A stretch of 64,000 bases of DNA from JAHFUA01 sp963733935 (lineage in GTDB: Bacteria > Acidobacteriota > Terriglobia > Terriglobales > Acidobacteriaceae): NCBI GenBank assembly GCA_963733935.1, contig CAVTEQ010000003.1:248001-312000 (forward strand), given 5' to 3'. Every line of letters begins with the position of its first letter. Positions within the stretch are counted from its first letter, which is position 1. Below, piece after piece: positions 50,872 through 61,800 of this stretch. The position numbers and the translations under genes were made by a program. The notes below the pieces were generated by a model. The model saw nothing but the letters and a program-made list of their open reading frames with translations. It made no database searches and was not told the DNA's origin.

Positions 50872-52270
50872 ATGTCAGCACCAGCCAAGACGGCTGAAAT
50901 GATTCGGAAAGATTGGGCCACCAACCCGCGCTGGGCGGGTGTCCAGCGGCCTTACACGGCGGAGGATGTGGTCCGCTTGCGCGGGACTGTGCATGTGGAG
51001 CACAGCCTGTCTCGCTTGGGCGCCGAGCGCCTCTGGGAACTCTTGCACACGGAATCCTACGTACCCTGCCTGGGCGCGGTGACCGGCAACCAGGCCATTC
51101 AGATGGTCAAGGCCGGGCTGAAGGCCATCTACGTCAGCGGCTGGCAGGTCGCCGCCGACACCAACGATGCCGGCCAGATGTATCCCGACCAGAGTCTTTA
51201 CCCGTCCGATAGCTGCCCGAACCTCTGCCGGCGGCTGAACCAGGCGCTGATGCGCGCCGACCAGATTCACCATTCAGAGGGGCAGAACCACATCAACTGG
51301 TTTGCGCCGCTCATCGCCGATGCTGAAGCCGGCTTCGGCGGCCCGCTCAACGCCTTCGAGCTGATGAAGCAGATGATCGAGGCGGGCGCCGCCTGCGTTC
51401 ACTTCGAAGATCAGCTTTCCTCGGCTAAGAAATGCGGCCACCTCGGCGGCAAGGTGCTGGTCACCACGTCGGAGAACATCCAGAAGCTGGTCGCGGCCCG
51501 CTTCGCCACCGACGTGCTCGACGTGCCCACCATGGTGATGGCCCGCACCGACGCTAACGGCGCGCGTCTGCTCACCTCCAACGGCGACCCGCGCGACAAC
51601 GAGTTCATCACCAACGAGCGCACCTCGGAAGGATTCTTCCGCTACAAGGGCGGACTGGATGCGGCCATCGCTCGCGGCCTGGCTTACGCGCCCTATGTCG
51701 ACATGCTGTGGTGCGAAACCTCCGAGCCCAACCTGAAAGAGGCGGCGCGCTTCGCCGAGGGCATCCTCAGCAAGTACCCCAAGAAATTGCTGGGCTACAA
51801 CTGCTCGCCTTCATTCAACTGGAAGCGCAAGCTGGACCAAGTCCACCATCGCCCGCTTCCAGCCCGAACTGGCGGCCATGGGATACAAGTTCCAGTTCGT
51901 TACCCTGGCCGGCTTCCACTCGCTCAACCTGGGCATGTTCGAGCTGGCGGGCGCGTATCGCGATCGCGGCATGGCGGCCTACTCCGAGCTGCAGGAGCGC
52001 GAGTTCGCGAACGCTGACCACGGTTACGACGCGGCCAAGCACCAGCGCTTCGTCGGCACCGGATACTTCGACCAGATCACGCAGGTGGTCGGCCAAGGCA
52101 TGGCGTCCACCACGGCGCTGACGGGCTCAACCGAAGAAGAGCAATTCACCAGCGCACCGGCTAAGCCGACAAACGGCAATGGGCGCTGCCAAGCTCCGGT
52201 CCCGGCCCTGTGCGAGCATCGTCCGATCACCAGCCCCTGCGTGGTCTGCAACGAAATGCCCTGTCCGTAG
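50872..52270 (+). CDS. aceA: Isocitrate lyase, one-base frameshift
   Basis: About 465 residues after correction. It cleaves isocitrate to succinate and glyoxylate. The catalytic KKCGH is at residues 186-190 (Cys188), with the metal and substrate segments SGWQVAADTNDAGQMYPDQS, WFAPLIADAEAGFGG and NCSPSFNW. One extra G at about 51841 breaks the frame; removing it continues STIARFQPELAAMGYKFQF. The last 45 residues, after EEEQFT, are Pro/Cys-rich (CEHRPITSPCVVCNEMPCP) and not part of the family core. Malate synthase is not in the window. A sigma-54-like promoter lies upstream. Confidence 0.93.
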
Positions 52271-52368
52271 AAGGGGCAGGGAGGCATATCAGGGCACGGC
52301 TTTGGCCGTGCCCATTTTTCTGCTCGCGGGAATTACAATGACGGTCTCGAAAGCTGCGGAGGCCCGGC

Positions 52369-53364
52369 ATGAGTTCCTCATCGCGAGTCAAGGTGGCGGC
52401 GGCGCAACTGGGATCGATCCTGTTCGATGTTCCAGCAACCCTGCGCAAGGTGGAGCAGACGTGCCGGCAGGCGGCGCGAGCGGGCGTCCGCCTGGTGGTG
52501 TTTCCCGAGGCGCTGCTCGGGGGATATCCCAAGGGCGTGGATTTCGGCTCCAAGGTGGGCAGCCGCAGTGATGCAGGCCGCGACCTCTTCCGCCGCTACT
52601 GGGATGCGGCCGTGGTCTGCCCCGGGCCGGAGACCGAACAGATCGCTGCCTGGTCGAGCGACCTCGACCTGCACATCGTGGTCGGGGTGATCGAACGCGA
52701 TCAGGGAACACTTTACTGTTCCACGCTGATCTTTGTGCCTGGCAATGGGTTGGTGGCCAAGCATCGCAAGCTGATGCCGACCGCCAGCGAACGCCTGATC
52801 TGGGGCTTCGGCGACGGCTCAACCATGCCGCTGGTGGACACCGAGATTGGCCGCCTGGGCTCGGCCATCTGCTGGGAGCACTACATGCCGATGTTCCGCC
52901 AGTACCTCTACGCCGGCGGCGTGCAGATCTGGTGCGCCTCCACCGTGGACGAGCGCGAGATGTGGCGGGTGAGCATGCGGCACATCGCCTACGAAGGCCG
53001 GTGCTTCGTGGTCAGCGCCTGCCAGTACTTCACCCGCGCCGACTGCCCACCCGATTTCGAACCCATCCAGGGCAATGCGCCGGACACCGTGCTGATCCAC
53101 GGTGGCAGCATGATCGTCTCGCCGTTCGGGGACGTGCTCGCCGGACCGCTTGAAGGCGGCGAGGGCCTGGTCACGGCGGAGATTGATCTCGACGACATTG
53201 CGCGCGGCAAGTTCGACCTGGATGTTGCCGGCCACTACGCGCGGCCCGACATTTTCAGGCTGACCGTGGATGTGGGGGCGAAGCCCGCAGTCTCGACGGA
53301 AAACGGGGAGCCGTCTGTGGTGCGCGCTTCGTCGCTCGCTAAGGGGATCACCGCCGAAGTCTGA
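52369..53364 (+). CDS. Nitrilase
   Basis: A 331-residue carbon-nitrogen hydrolase of the true nitrilase branch. The triad is visible: Glu47 in VFPEALLGGYPKG, Lys134 in HRKLMPTASERLIWGFGDGS, and Cys168 in SAICWEHYMPMFRQYL. The CWEHYMP and GGYPKG segments are those of nitrilases rather than amidases. It converts nitriles to carboxylates and ammonia; the substrate is unknown. ATG 52369 is the first codon. It follows aceA by about 100 bp and the convergent DUF885 gene ends 24 bp after it. Confidence 0.92.
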   Translation: MSSSSRVKVAAAQLGSILFDVPATLRKVEQTCRQAARAGVRLVVFPEALLGGYPKGVDFGSKVGSRSDAGRDLFRRYWDAAVVCPGPETEQIAAWSSDLDLHIVVGVIERDQGTLYCSTLIFVPGNGLVAKHRKLMPTASERLIWGFGDGSTMPLVDTEIGRLGSAICWEHYMPMFRQYLYAGGVQIWCASTVDEREMWRVSMRHIAYEGRCFVVSACQYFTRADCPPDFEPIQGNAPDTVLIHGGSMIVSPFGDVLAGPLEGGEGLVTAEIDLDDIARGKFDLDVAGHYARPDIFRLTVDVGAKPAVSTENGEPSVVRASSLAKGITAEV

Positions 53365-53388
53365 TCTGATTTGGGGCAGGGGCCATGC

Positions 53389-55160
53389 TCATTTTTTTGC
53401 AGCGGTGGTCTTTTGCGAGCCGATCCATTCGTCGATGCTCTTCTCCAGCACATCGAGCGGGACCGGCCCATCGGCGAGCACCGCATCGTGGAACTTCCTG
53501 ACGTCGAAGCCTTCGCCCAGGCGCTGGCGCGCCCGCTCGCGAAGTTCGATGATCTTCATTTGTCCCAGCTTGTAAGCCAGTGACTGTCCCGGCCAGGCGA
53601 TGTAGCGATCGACCTCGGTCGCGACGTTCTGCTCATCCATAGCGGTGTGCTGGCGGAAAAAATCCAGCATCTGGTCGCGTGACCAGTGCTTGTAATGAAC
53701 GCCCGTATCCACCACCAGCCGAACGGCGCGCCACATCTCGTTCCCCAGGCGTCCGTACTCGCTGTAGGGGTCCTGGTAAAAGCCGACTTCCTTGGCCAGG
53801 CGCTCCGCATAAAACGCCCACCCCTCGGTATAGGCGGTGAACTCAGCGTATTTGCGGAAGGGCGGCAGCTCGGGCAGCTCCGCCGCAATGGTGAATTGCA
53901 GATGGTGTCCGGGGATGCCCTCGTGATACGCGATCGCCTCCGCGTTCAGCAGCAGGCGCTTCTCGGGAGCGTACTCGTTGACGTTGATGCGTCCCGGCCG
54001 CCCCGACTTCGGCGCTCCCGGAGAATAGTCCGCCGGGACCTCGTCGGGAGCGCGAAAGGCTTCCATCGGCACTACCTCCAGCTTGTTTTGCGGCAAGTGT
54101 CCGAAAAGCTGCGGCAGCTTGGCGTACATCTGGTCGGTGTAGTGCTGGTAGAGATCGAGCAACTGCTGGCCCGAGGTTGCATAGAGCTTGCGATCGGCGC
54201 GGATGTGCTGGTTGAAGCTCTTGAGATCGCTGTAGCCCTGCTGCTGCGCGATCTTCAGCATTTCGGCTTCGATCTCATCCACCAGCTTGAGTCCCAGGCG
54301 ATGAATCTCTTCCGGACCGAGGTCGGTGGTGGTCATGCGCCGGATCTCGAAGCGATAGATCGCGTCGCCTTGGGGCAATGCCCAGACGCCGAACTCGCTG
54401 CGGCCCTTGGGCGCGTATTCAGCGCGGACAAAGTTGGCGAACTTGACATACGCGGGCGCGACTTCGTTTTTAACCGCTGCCAGCACCGCATCGCGCAGCC
54501 GCTTCTGGTCGGCTGTCGAGATGCCGTCGGGGAACTTCTTGACCGGCTCTGCAAAGGGGCTGTCGTCGGGCGCTTTGTCTGCGACGGATTGCGCCTGCGC
54601 GGCGACCTTCTCCAGCAGATAGCGCGGCGGCATCAGCCGGTCTTTCATTCCCAACCTCATCACCGCCATGGTTTGGTCAAAAGCGCGCGGTATCTGGTGC
54701 AGGCGCGCTAAATAGTTTTCGTAGTCCTTCACCGTCACAAATGGCATCTGCGAGGGCATTGATGCATACGACTGGTGAATGCCGCCCATCTGGTTGACCG
54801 GCATCTCCCACTCTTTGAGGCGCGTGCTCTCGATCTGCTCGCGCAGTTCGCGGACCTCCAGCTCTTGATTCAGCTTTTCCTGTTCGGGAAATCCCGCGGT
54901 GTCGATGGCCTCGATCGCTTAAGCGCTTCCTGCGCGTGCTTGAGCTCGCGTTCGACGGCCTCGGGCGAGCAGTCGGTGAGCTTGTCGTTGTAACGGCTGT
55001 CGCCCACGTAGGTTGCGAATTCAGGGCCGACGAGCAGCGAGTGCTCCCATTCGGCATCGAGCGCTGCTGTCAGTTGCTGCCGGCGGGCCTTCAGACTGGC
55101 AGCAAAAACGGTTGTCGTCAAAAGCATGATGGAAACTATACCTGCCAAGCAGCGATGCAT
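53389..55160 (-). CDS. DUF885 peptidase-like protein, one-base frameshift
   Basis: About 590 residues after correction, the usual size for DUF885. Signal peptide at the start (HRCLAGIVSIMLLTTTVFAA). The first 85 residues lie in one frame (EFATYVGDSRYNDKL). At about 54918 one base is missing; restoring it continues EALK-AIEAIDTAGFPEQEKL and then the rest. The metallopeptidase-like motif H-E-G-x-P-G-H is present (AYHEGIPGHHLQ), with the downstream EGWAFYAERL glutamate. It is probably an exported zinc hydrolase. It begins about 75 bp after the EamA gene ends on the same strand. Confidence 0.86.
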
Positions 55161-55236
55161 GATCAAGGTGGGCCTCCGGGCTGGCCATTTTACAAGACGA
55201 AGTTGCGGTCGCATGGTTAGAGCCTTGCGGGGATTT

Positions 55237-56240
55237 TTATTTCTCGATCGAGAGCCGCACATCCCCGGGCTCTTCCCGCCCTTCTCCGGAAGCTGGATGG
55301 CCACGCTGGCGGCCAGCACGATCGCGATGCCCACAGCCTGCAGCCAATGCACAGATTCCGCGATGAACGCCGCCGCAAACAGGATGGCGAATACCGGCTG
55401 CAGGCAACTAGTCACCACGGCGCGGGTGGCGTCCAAATGCTGCAATCCCGCAAAGTAGAAGGAAAACGGCAGCAGTATCGAGATTACCGAGAACATCGCC
55501 ATGAAGCCCCATTGTCTGGCGGAGTAGTGCGCGGCAGCGATGGCCCACGGCGGGTTGACGACCATCCAGAATAGCGTAGCGCCGAAGAAGGCGTACACCA
55601 GCACGCGCCAGCGCTCGAGCTCGGTGAGGACGCCACGGCCATACACGTTGTAGTAGGCGAAAGCGACCGCGCCCAGCAGGCCTGCCGCCAGGCCCACAGC
55701 GTTCAGGCGCAAATGCGCCGGCCCGCCGATACCGATGGCCAGCCCGCAGCCCACAACCGCGGCCGCCACCGCGCTGACGCGCCGCACGGTGGCGCGTTGC
55801 TGGCGACGTGCCAGCAGATACAGCAAGACCCACACCGGCGCGGTATAGAAAAGGATTATGGCTGTAGCCACGCTCGTTTTGGCCAGCGCCACGTAATAGA
55901 AGAAGTTGGCCGCCGACATGCCAACGATCCCCAGCAGGAAGCAGCGCAGCACGTCCTTCTTTCCCAGCGCAAGCGCCGCGCGGCCGCCCAGCCACAGCAC
56001 CAGTGGGGTCAGGATCAAGAAGGAAAAGCTGATGCGCGTCTGCGTAAGAATGACAGGGCCCAGCGGAGGCAGACCCGCAAACATGCGTCCGGTGAAGACC
56101 GCGCGACCCAGGCTGGCGGCGCCGCCCCAGCAGAAAGCCGCCGCCGCGATGGAGAGATACCCGCGAATGGCATGCGGATGAAGTACGGATGAGCCGCGAG
56201 CCTCGCGCACTTCCCGGATAACTCTGCCGCCATCTGCCAT
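55237..56240 (-). CDS. EamA/DMT-family transporter, one-base frameshift near the 3' end
   Basis: About 334 residues with ten hydrophobic segments in two EamA repeats (SIAAAAFCWGGAASLGRAVF; FYYVALAKTSVATAIILFYT; YFAGLQHLDATRAVVTSCLQ). DMT transporters export metabolites such as amino acids. Without correction the frame runs on into the DUF885 gene. Restoring one missing base at about 55275 gives the ending GEEPGDVRLSIEK and a TAA at 55237. Substrate unknown. The ATG at 56240 gives an N-terminal extension of about 25 polar residues before the first helix. Confidence 0.85.
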
Positions 56241-56447
56241 ATCGGGCTACGCGAGATGCCGCGAGCCCAGACATTGTAAAGGTGAAGACGCACAGCCGGG
56301 ACGCCGTTCCCCTGGGGCTCGAGGCCCGCGCCCGGAATCCTGCGCGGATTCTGACAGGCAACAAAAGGCGGCGGGACGGTTCCCGCAAACGAACCCCGCT
56401 ACCGCACATTTCCCATACGAGCAAAGGACGCAGCGACAGAATGCCTT

Positions 56448-57431
56448 TTACTTGGTTTTCTTCTCGCCGGCAGCCTGCTCCTGCGGCTCTTCCGCCTTTT
56501 GCCAAGTGGAATTGGGGTTGTATTCCTTCATGGCTTTGGCGAGAACATCGGTGTTCTTGCCGAGATCCTTCTGATACACCACTCCATCCTCGCTAACGAT
56601 GAATGTCATCACGCCGGACGACCTGTATTCCGCCGGATAGGCCACGAAAGCGAAACCTTCGGTCATTTTGCCGTTCACGATGTAGCTTTTCGCACCGCCT
56701 GGGCCATTTTTCCCCTGACGCGTCAGGATGTGGTAGTAGTAACCGCGGTAGGGAGTGGGAGCGCCGTCTCGCCTCTTGGCATAGCCCTCAGCCACGGCGG
56801 ACGCCACCAGCGGCCCGATCGGGCTCTGGGGTTCGCCCTCCGCAACTTTCCAGTAAAGCCCATTGTGCTGCCCTTCATCACTGAAGATTTTCTGGGCGTA
56901 CTCGTTGCGCTGCCCGGAGCGGTATTCCTTTTCCGCCGCCACCAGCTCCTGGCAAACGCGAATGGCCGACATTTCATTGCGGCCAATTCGCCGGTACAAA
57001 ATCTCTTTCTTGCCCGCCTCGGTGTCGAAATACCACGCACTACCTTTGTTCACGAGCGGTATGGGCCCAGGCCAATTGTGCGCGCCGATATACAAGACAG
57101 CGGTTCCATCCGGTTCTTTCACCAGACGGTGCATTTCCTGATATCTCTGTACGAAATTAGCCCGTTCGTGGGCGTCCTCAGTTTCGTCTCCTGACGAGAT
57201 GATTTGCTTTCCGTCGGGTCCGAGGATCTCGAGCATCGCTTTTTCGTCGTTATTCTGCGCTGCCGTGACCAGGGCGTTGCTCGCGACTTCCGGCGATGCA
57301 AACGTTTTCTGGCCCGGTTGCTGCGCCATGGAACGGATGGCAAAGCACCCCGTCAAAAGGACCGCGACCGCGGCTAATTTAGGCAGATTGGCCCAATGAA
57401 ATATGTCGAAGTTCAGCTTCGTTCGCGGCAT
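56448..57431 (-). CDS. DUF2950 secreted protein
   Basis: A 327-residue exported protein. Signal peptide AAVAVLLTGCFAIRSMAQ after a polar start. The body shows DUF2950 features: FASPEVASNALVTAAQNNDE, MLEILGPDGKQIISSGDE, PIPLVNKGSAWYFDTEAGKK, EILYRRIGRNEMSAIRVCQE, GYYYHILTRQGKNGPGGAKS and FVAYPAEYRSSGVMTF. Function is unknown. It commonly neighbours DUF3300, as here (60 bp apart, same strand). ATG 57431 has GGAGAG nine bases upstream; two ATGs lie just before it. Confidence 0.9.
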   Translation of the reverse strand: MPRTKLNFDIFHWANLPKLAAVAVLLTGCFAIRSMAQQPGQKTFASPEVASNALVTAAQNNDEKAMLEILGPDGKQIISSGDETEDAHERANFVQRYQEMHRLVKEPDGTAVLYIGAHNWPGPIPLVNKGSAWYFDTEAGKKEILYRRIGRNEMSAIRVCQELVAAEKEYRSGQRNEYAQKIFSDEGQHNGLYWKVAEGEPQSPIGPLVASAVAEGYAKRRDGAPTPYRGYYYHILTRQGKNGPGGAKSYIVNGKMTEGFAFVAYPAEYRSSGVMTFIVSEDGVVYQKDLGKNTDVLAKAMKEYNPNSTWQKAEEPQEQAAGEKKTK

Positions 57432-57490
57432 ATAGCTTCTCTCCATTTTCAAATCTTACAAAGCTACCAGGAACATAACGAACCTTGCGA

Positions 57491-58684
57491 TTACCGACGC
57501 CCGCCACCACCGCCGCGAGCTCCTCCGCCGCGAAATCCTCCGCCACCCATGCTGGCGCCTCCACGTGACGAATAGCCTCTGGCCTCTCCGCCACGCTCGT
57601 AGCCGCCGAAGGCGCCCGAGCGAACGCCGCTCTGGCCACGGGGTTCGCCGTATCCGCGAGCGGCCCGTGTGTCTCCGCCGAAAGGCCTGGGCGATTCGCC
57701 GCGCTGGCCGGCAACTCCGCCCCGCCCACCCTCAACTCCGCCCCGCCCACCTTCAACTCCGCCCCGCCCACCTTCAACTCCGCCCCGCCGCCCACCGGCC
57801 ACTGCGCCGCGCCCGCCACGCCCCTCTCCACCTCGGTAGAAGGTGTTCCGGTTGTAAAACGTCCTGCTCCGGGAGTAGTACCGGTTGTGATCATAAACTG
57901 CGTATCGGTTATGCCAATCGAATCCCCAATGACCCCAGCCCCATCCATAACCTCCCAACCAGCCGATTCCGTAGGGGACTCCGAACGAGAGATACGGACC
58001 GCCAAACCAGATTCCAGGATACGGGTACCATCCCGGCCAGGCCACGATGGGATCTCCGTAAACCAGCCACGGATCATACGCGGGGACGTAAACGACATCG
58101 GGGCTAGCCGGCTCAACGACGATCGTCGAGCCTTGCGTGGTGACAACTTGCTGCGGCGTGGTCTTAAGATTGCCGGATTCTTGCGCTCGCTGGCGCATCA
58201 CTTGCACGGCATCCATCACGTCCTGTTGCTGGTTGTAGTAGGCGTCGCCGAGAGATGACGTCCAGGAGAGGTTCTTGTCCATGTTTCCCAGGACGGATGG
58301 GAATGCAGTCAGCGCCTTGACGCTCGGGTCCCAGGGCTGTTGGTCCACAGCTTGGCCCAAAGCGTCGCCCTTCAAATCGGGATGCGCTTGCACCCATCGG
58401 TCGGCCTCGACGACTTGCTCGGGAAAGGTGGACGCCGCCAGGATCTGCGCCACCAGCGAATCCGGATACAGCGCAATCGGCGCTACCAACTGCTGCAACT
58501 GATCGGGAGTCTGCTGCGCGTAGGGCGGCGCCGGCGCGGGAGCTTGCACGGCTTGCGCGTCTTGATAGGCCAACAGGTTCTGCGGCGAGGCCGCGAACAA
58601 CAGAGCCAACGCCAGCAGGGAAAGCAAACTCCGCTTGCCCAATCGAGGCCTCGAGAACCCTGCTGCACGTCCGAAAGTGTTCAT
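57491..58684 (-). CDS. DUF3300 secreted protein with Gly/Arg-rich tail
   Basis: A 397-residue exported protein. Signal peptide GKRSLLSLLALALLFAASPQ. The DUF3300 domain (about residues 55-260) has APIALYPDSLVAQILAASTF, HPDLKGDALGQAVDQQPWDP and SVKALTAFPSVLGNMDKNLS. A Trp/Tyr/Gly-rich stretch follows (WPGWYPYPGIWFGGPYLSFG), then a low-complexity tail with repeats of R-G-G-V-E-G-G and an end of almost only Gly and Arg. The tail contains three perfect-looking 21-bp repeats. The DUF3300-DUF2950 pair is frequent in Acidobacteriota and Proteobacteria; its role is unknown. Confidence 0.9.
   Translation of the reverse strand: MNTFGRAAGFSRPRLGKRSLLSLLALALLFAASPQNLLAYQDAQAVQAPAPAPPYAQQTPDQLQQLVAPIALYPDSLVAQILAASTFPEQVVEADRWVQAHPDLKGDALGQAVDQQPWDPSVKALTAFPSVLGNMDKNLSWTSSLGDAYYNQQQDVMDAVQVMRQRAQESGNLKTTPQQVVTTQGSTIVVEPASPDVVYVPAYDPWLVYGDPIVAWPGWYPYPGIWFGGPYLSFGVPYGIGWLGGYGWGWGHWGFDWHNRYAVYDHNRYYSRSRTFYNRNTFYRGGEGRGGRGAVAGGRRGGVEGGRGGVEGGRGGVEGGRGGVAGQRGESPRPFGGDTRAARGYGEPRGQSGVRSGAFGGYERGGEARGYSSRGGASMGGGGFRGGGARGGGGGRR
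57712..57790. repeat. 21-bp tandem repeat inside the DUF3300 tail
   Basis: Three full and one partial copy of a 21-bp unit (CAACTCCGCCCCGCCCACCT plus one base) encoding G-G-V-E-G-G-R on the minus strand. Copy number is likely to vary by slippage without shifting the frame. Confidence 0.85.
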
Positions 58685-58856
58685 GTTCTTGAACCTCCTC
58701 TACAAAAACCGACGGAACCCAGTGCCATGACCATTAGCCCGTCCATAATCGCACAATAAGCAGCCAAAGGACGCCTATCTGTTCACAATTGACCACGTCC
58801 CATAAGCTCAAGATGCTTGAAATTACGGGGGGGACCTGTGTGCAGATCGCCCGCCA

Positions 58857-61800
58857 TCATGCTCTTACTTGCACGGTATGCTCCTGGCGGTCATCAACCA
58901 GGGGAATCGCCGTGTCGTCTTGCGGAACGCCATCCACGGTGACGCCCTTCGCGCTCCCGGCATCGCGCGATGGTGTGACCGTGATGTGATAGACCGTCTC
59001 GCGATAGCGGTAGTGAAGCTTGAACTGCTGCCAATGCGCAGGAAGGCACGGCGCAAAGCGCAGTTTGTCGACTTCCAGCCGCAGCCCCAGCAGTGATTCA
59101 AGGATAAGCCGGTACATCCACCCGGCGGAGCCCGTGTACCAAGTCCATCCCCCGCGGCCAATGTGGGGAGAGAGTGCATACACGTCAGCCGCGATCACAT
59201 ACGGTTCGACTTTGTACGTGTCAATCGCCTCGGGAGAGTGCGCATGGTTGACGGGATTGATCATGTCGAACAGCTCCCATGCCCGGCGATTGTCGCCCAG
59301 GGCGGCGAACGCCATGGCTGCCCAGACCGCCGCGTGAGTGTACTGGCCGCCATTTTCCCGCACGCCGGGGACGTATCCCTTGATCGACCCGGGATTCATG
59401 TCCGATTTATCGAACGGCGGATCCAGAAGCTGGATCAACCCGCTCTCCCGGCGAACCAGACGGCGATCGACCGCGTCCATCGCCATGCGGGAGCGCTCAG
59501 GCTGGCCCGCCCCGGACAGGACCGCCCAGCTCTGCGCGATGGAATCGATCTGGCATTCGGCATTGGTCGCCGACCCCAGCGGCGAACCATCGTCAAAGTA
59601 AGCGCGCCGGTACCACTCGCCGTCCCACCCGTTCTGCTCGATGCTCCGGCGCATTTGCGCGGCCTCTGCCTGGCAGCGCTCGGCGAAAGCGACATCGCCG
59701 CGCGGGCGCGACACTTCGGCGAACTGCAGGAGCACGGCGTACAGGAAAAAGCCTAACCAGACGCTTTCTCCCTTGCCGTGTTCGCCAACCATATTCATGC
59801 CGTCATTCCAGTCGCCGCAGCCGATAAGCGGCAGTCCGTGTTCGCCCACTGCGAGACCCCTGAGAATCGCGCGGACGCAGTGTTCGTACAGAGTGGCGGT
59901 GGTTTGCGACTGGGCAGGCAAGTCCCAGTATGAGTCTTCGTCCGGGCTCACCAGGCGGCCTTCGAGGAAGTGCACGGGTTCATCGAGCACACCAGTATCG
60001 CCGGTGCTCAGCACGTAGCGGCTGGTGGCCAGCGGCAGCCACAAGTAATCATCCGAACAGTGAGTACGCACGCCCCGGCCGGCCGGAGGATGCCACCAGT
60101 GCTGGGCGTCTCCCTCCGGGAACTGGCGGGACGCGCACCGCAGCAGGTGCTGGCGCACCAGGCGCGGCTGAGCATGGATGAGCGCCATCACATCCTGCAG
60201 TTGGTCGCGGAAACCGAAAGCGCCGCCCGGCTGATAGAGGCCGCTGCGCCCCCAATAGCGGCACGCCAAAGTCTGGTAGACAAGCCAGCCGTTGGCGAGT
60301 GCGTTGAGAGACGCGTCGGGGGTCTCCACCTGCACCGCGCCGAGGGTGTGCGTCCAGTAATGCCACACCGCATCGAGCGCGGCGCGGGCGGCAGCCGACC
60401 CGCAGCACCGGCGAACCAGGCTGGACGCATCCTCGGCGTCATGCCCCAGACCGAGGGTGAAGATGATCTCGCGTTCTTGCCCGCCGGCAAGTTCGAATGG
60501 AACCTGGATCGCCGCACAGGGATCGAGCGCAGCCCCCACCTTGCCGGCGAGCCGCGAGCGGGACATTGCGGCCGGACTGCGCAGGGCGCCATTGCGTCCG
60601 AGAAATTCAGCCCGATCGCAGGTCACGGTTTGCCTGGGAGCGTCCGCGGCGAAGAAGCCCACCCGGCCGGCGAACTCCGTGTTGTACGGGTTGCGCGCGA
60701 ACAGGGCGGCGCTCTTGGGGGCAATTTCGCTGGTCACGTGCATCGAGGTGTTCGGCCGCAGGTCACCCAAGACCCATTCCACATATCCCGTGGCGGAGAG
60801 CCGGCGCAATCGATCCGACTGGTTTCGCACCTTCAACACCGCGAACTTGACGGGCGCATCCAACGCCACATAAACCCACAACTCCGAGCGTATGCCGCCT
60901 TCCGTGTGTTCGAACACGCTGTAGCCGAATCCGTGCCGGCTGGTGTAGGGCGCCGCGCCGCGGCTGGGCCACGGCGTGGGCGACCAGAAGTGGCCGGTCT
61001 CCTCATCACGCAGGTAAAACGCTTCTCCACTGGAATCGCTCACCGGATCGTTGTTCCAGGGAGTAAGGCGAAACTCGTGGGCATTCTCCGCCCAGGTGTT
61101 GGCGGAACCGGACTCGGAGATCACGCTTCCAAACCCGGGGTTCGCCAGCACGTTGACCCAGGGTGCGGGAGTGTTCTGCGTGCGCGTGGTGGTAATCACG
61201 TACTCACGCCCGTCGGGGGTAAATCCGCCCAGTCCATTCGCAAAGATGAGATCGCTGCGTGGCGGTGCGGCGGCGGCAGCAGGTTCGGGGCGATGTTTGC
61301 GGGTCGGCACAAGACGCGGAACCATGGTTTCCAGCGGCCCGAGACGGGTGACTTGATCGGCGAGCGAGCCTTGCGTATCCGAAATCGTGACCCGGGCGAC
61401 GGTTTGCAGCAGAATGCGATCTTCGTTGGACATCTGGTCGGTGGAGCGTACGAAGATGGCGCCGGTGCGGCCCACCGGAGTGGTTGCCTTGCCGGCCGCA
61501 ATCAACCCCAAGACCTGTTCGTGGAGTTCTTGCCGGTAACCTGCGAGCTCTTCGTTCCAGATCACCAAGTCCACGGCCAGGCCCTTCAGGCGCCAGTAAG
61601 CATGCGCCTGCACCAGTTGGCGCACCAGATCGATCTTGTCGGAGTCTGCGATCTGCAGCAGCACGATGGGCAAATCGCCGGAAATGGAATAGCCCCACAG
61701 ACCGGATTGCCCGCGCTGGTTCTTGATCAGCACGCTGGGATCGGCGCGCAGCGAGGAATTGGCGTAGAGGATGGAGCTCGCCAGACGCGCATACAGTTGC

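Noticed and set aside
49937..51841. Programmed frameshifting in the sigma-54 activator and aceA
   Set aside because: No slippery heptamer or downstream pseudoknot is evident, the needed shift differs in position and context, and unrelated genes show the same fault.
56410..56431. Half copy of a constant-edge hairpin (TCCCATACGAGCAAAGGACG) after the EamA start region
   Set aside because: The right arm is missing, so it is too short to call; it may be a relic of the family listed elsewhere.
57379..58146. Minus-strand frame with repeated GGAEL units overlapping DUF3300
   Set aside because: Alternative frame of the 21-bp tandem repeat; DUF3300 is the supported frame.
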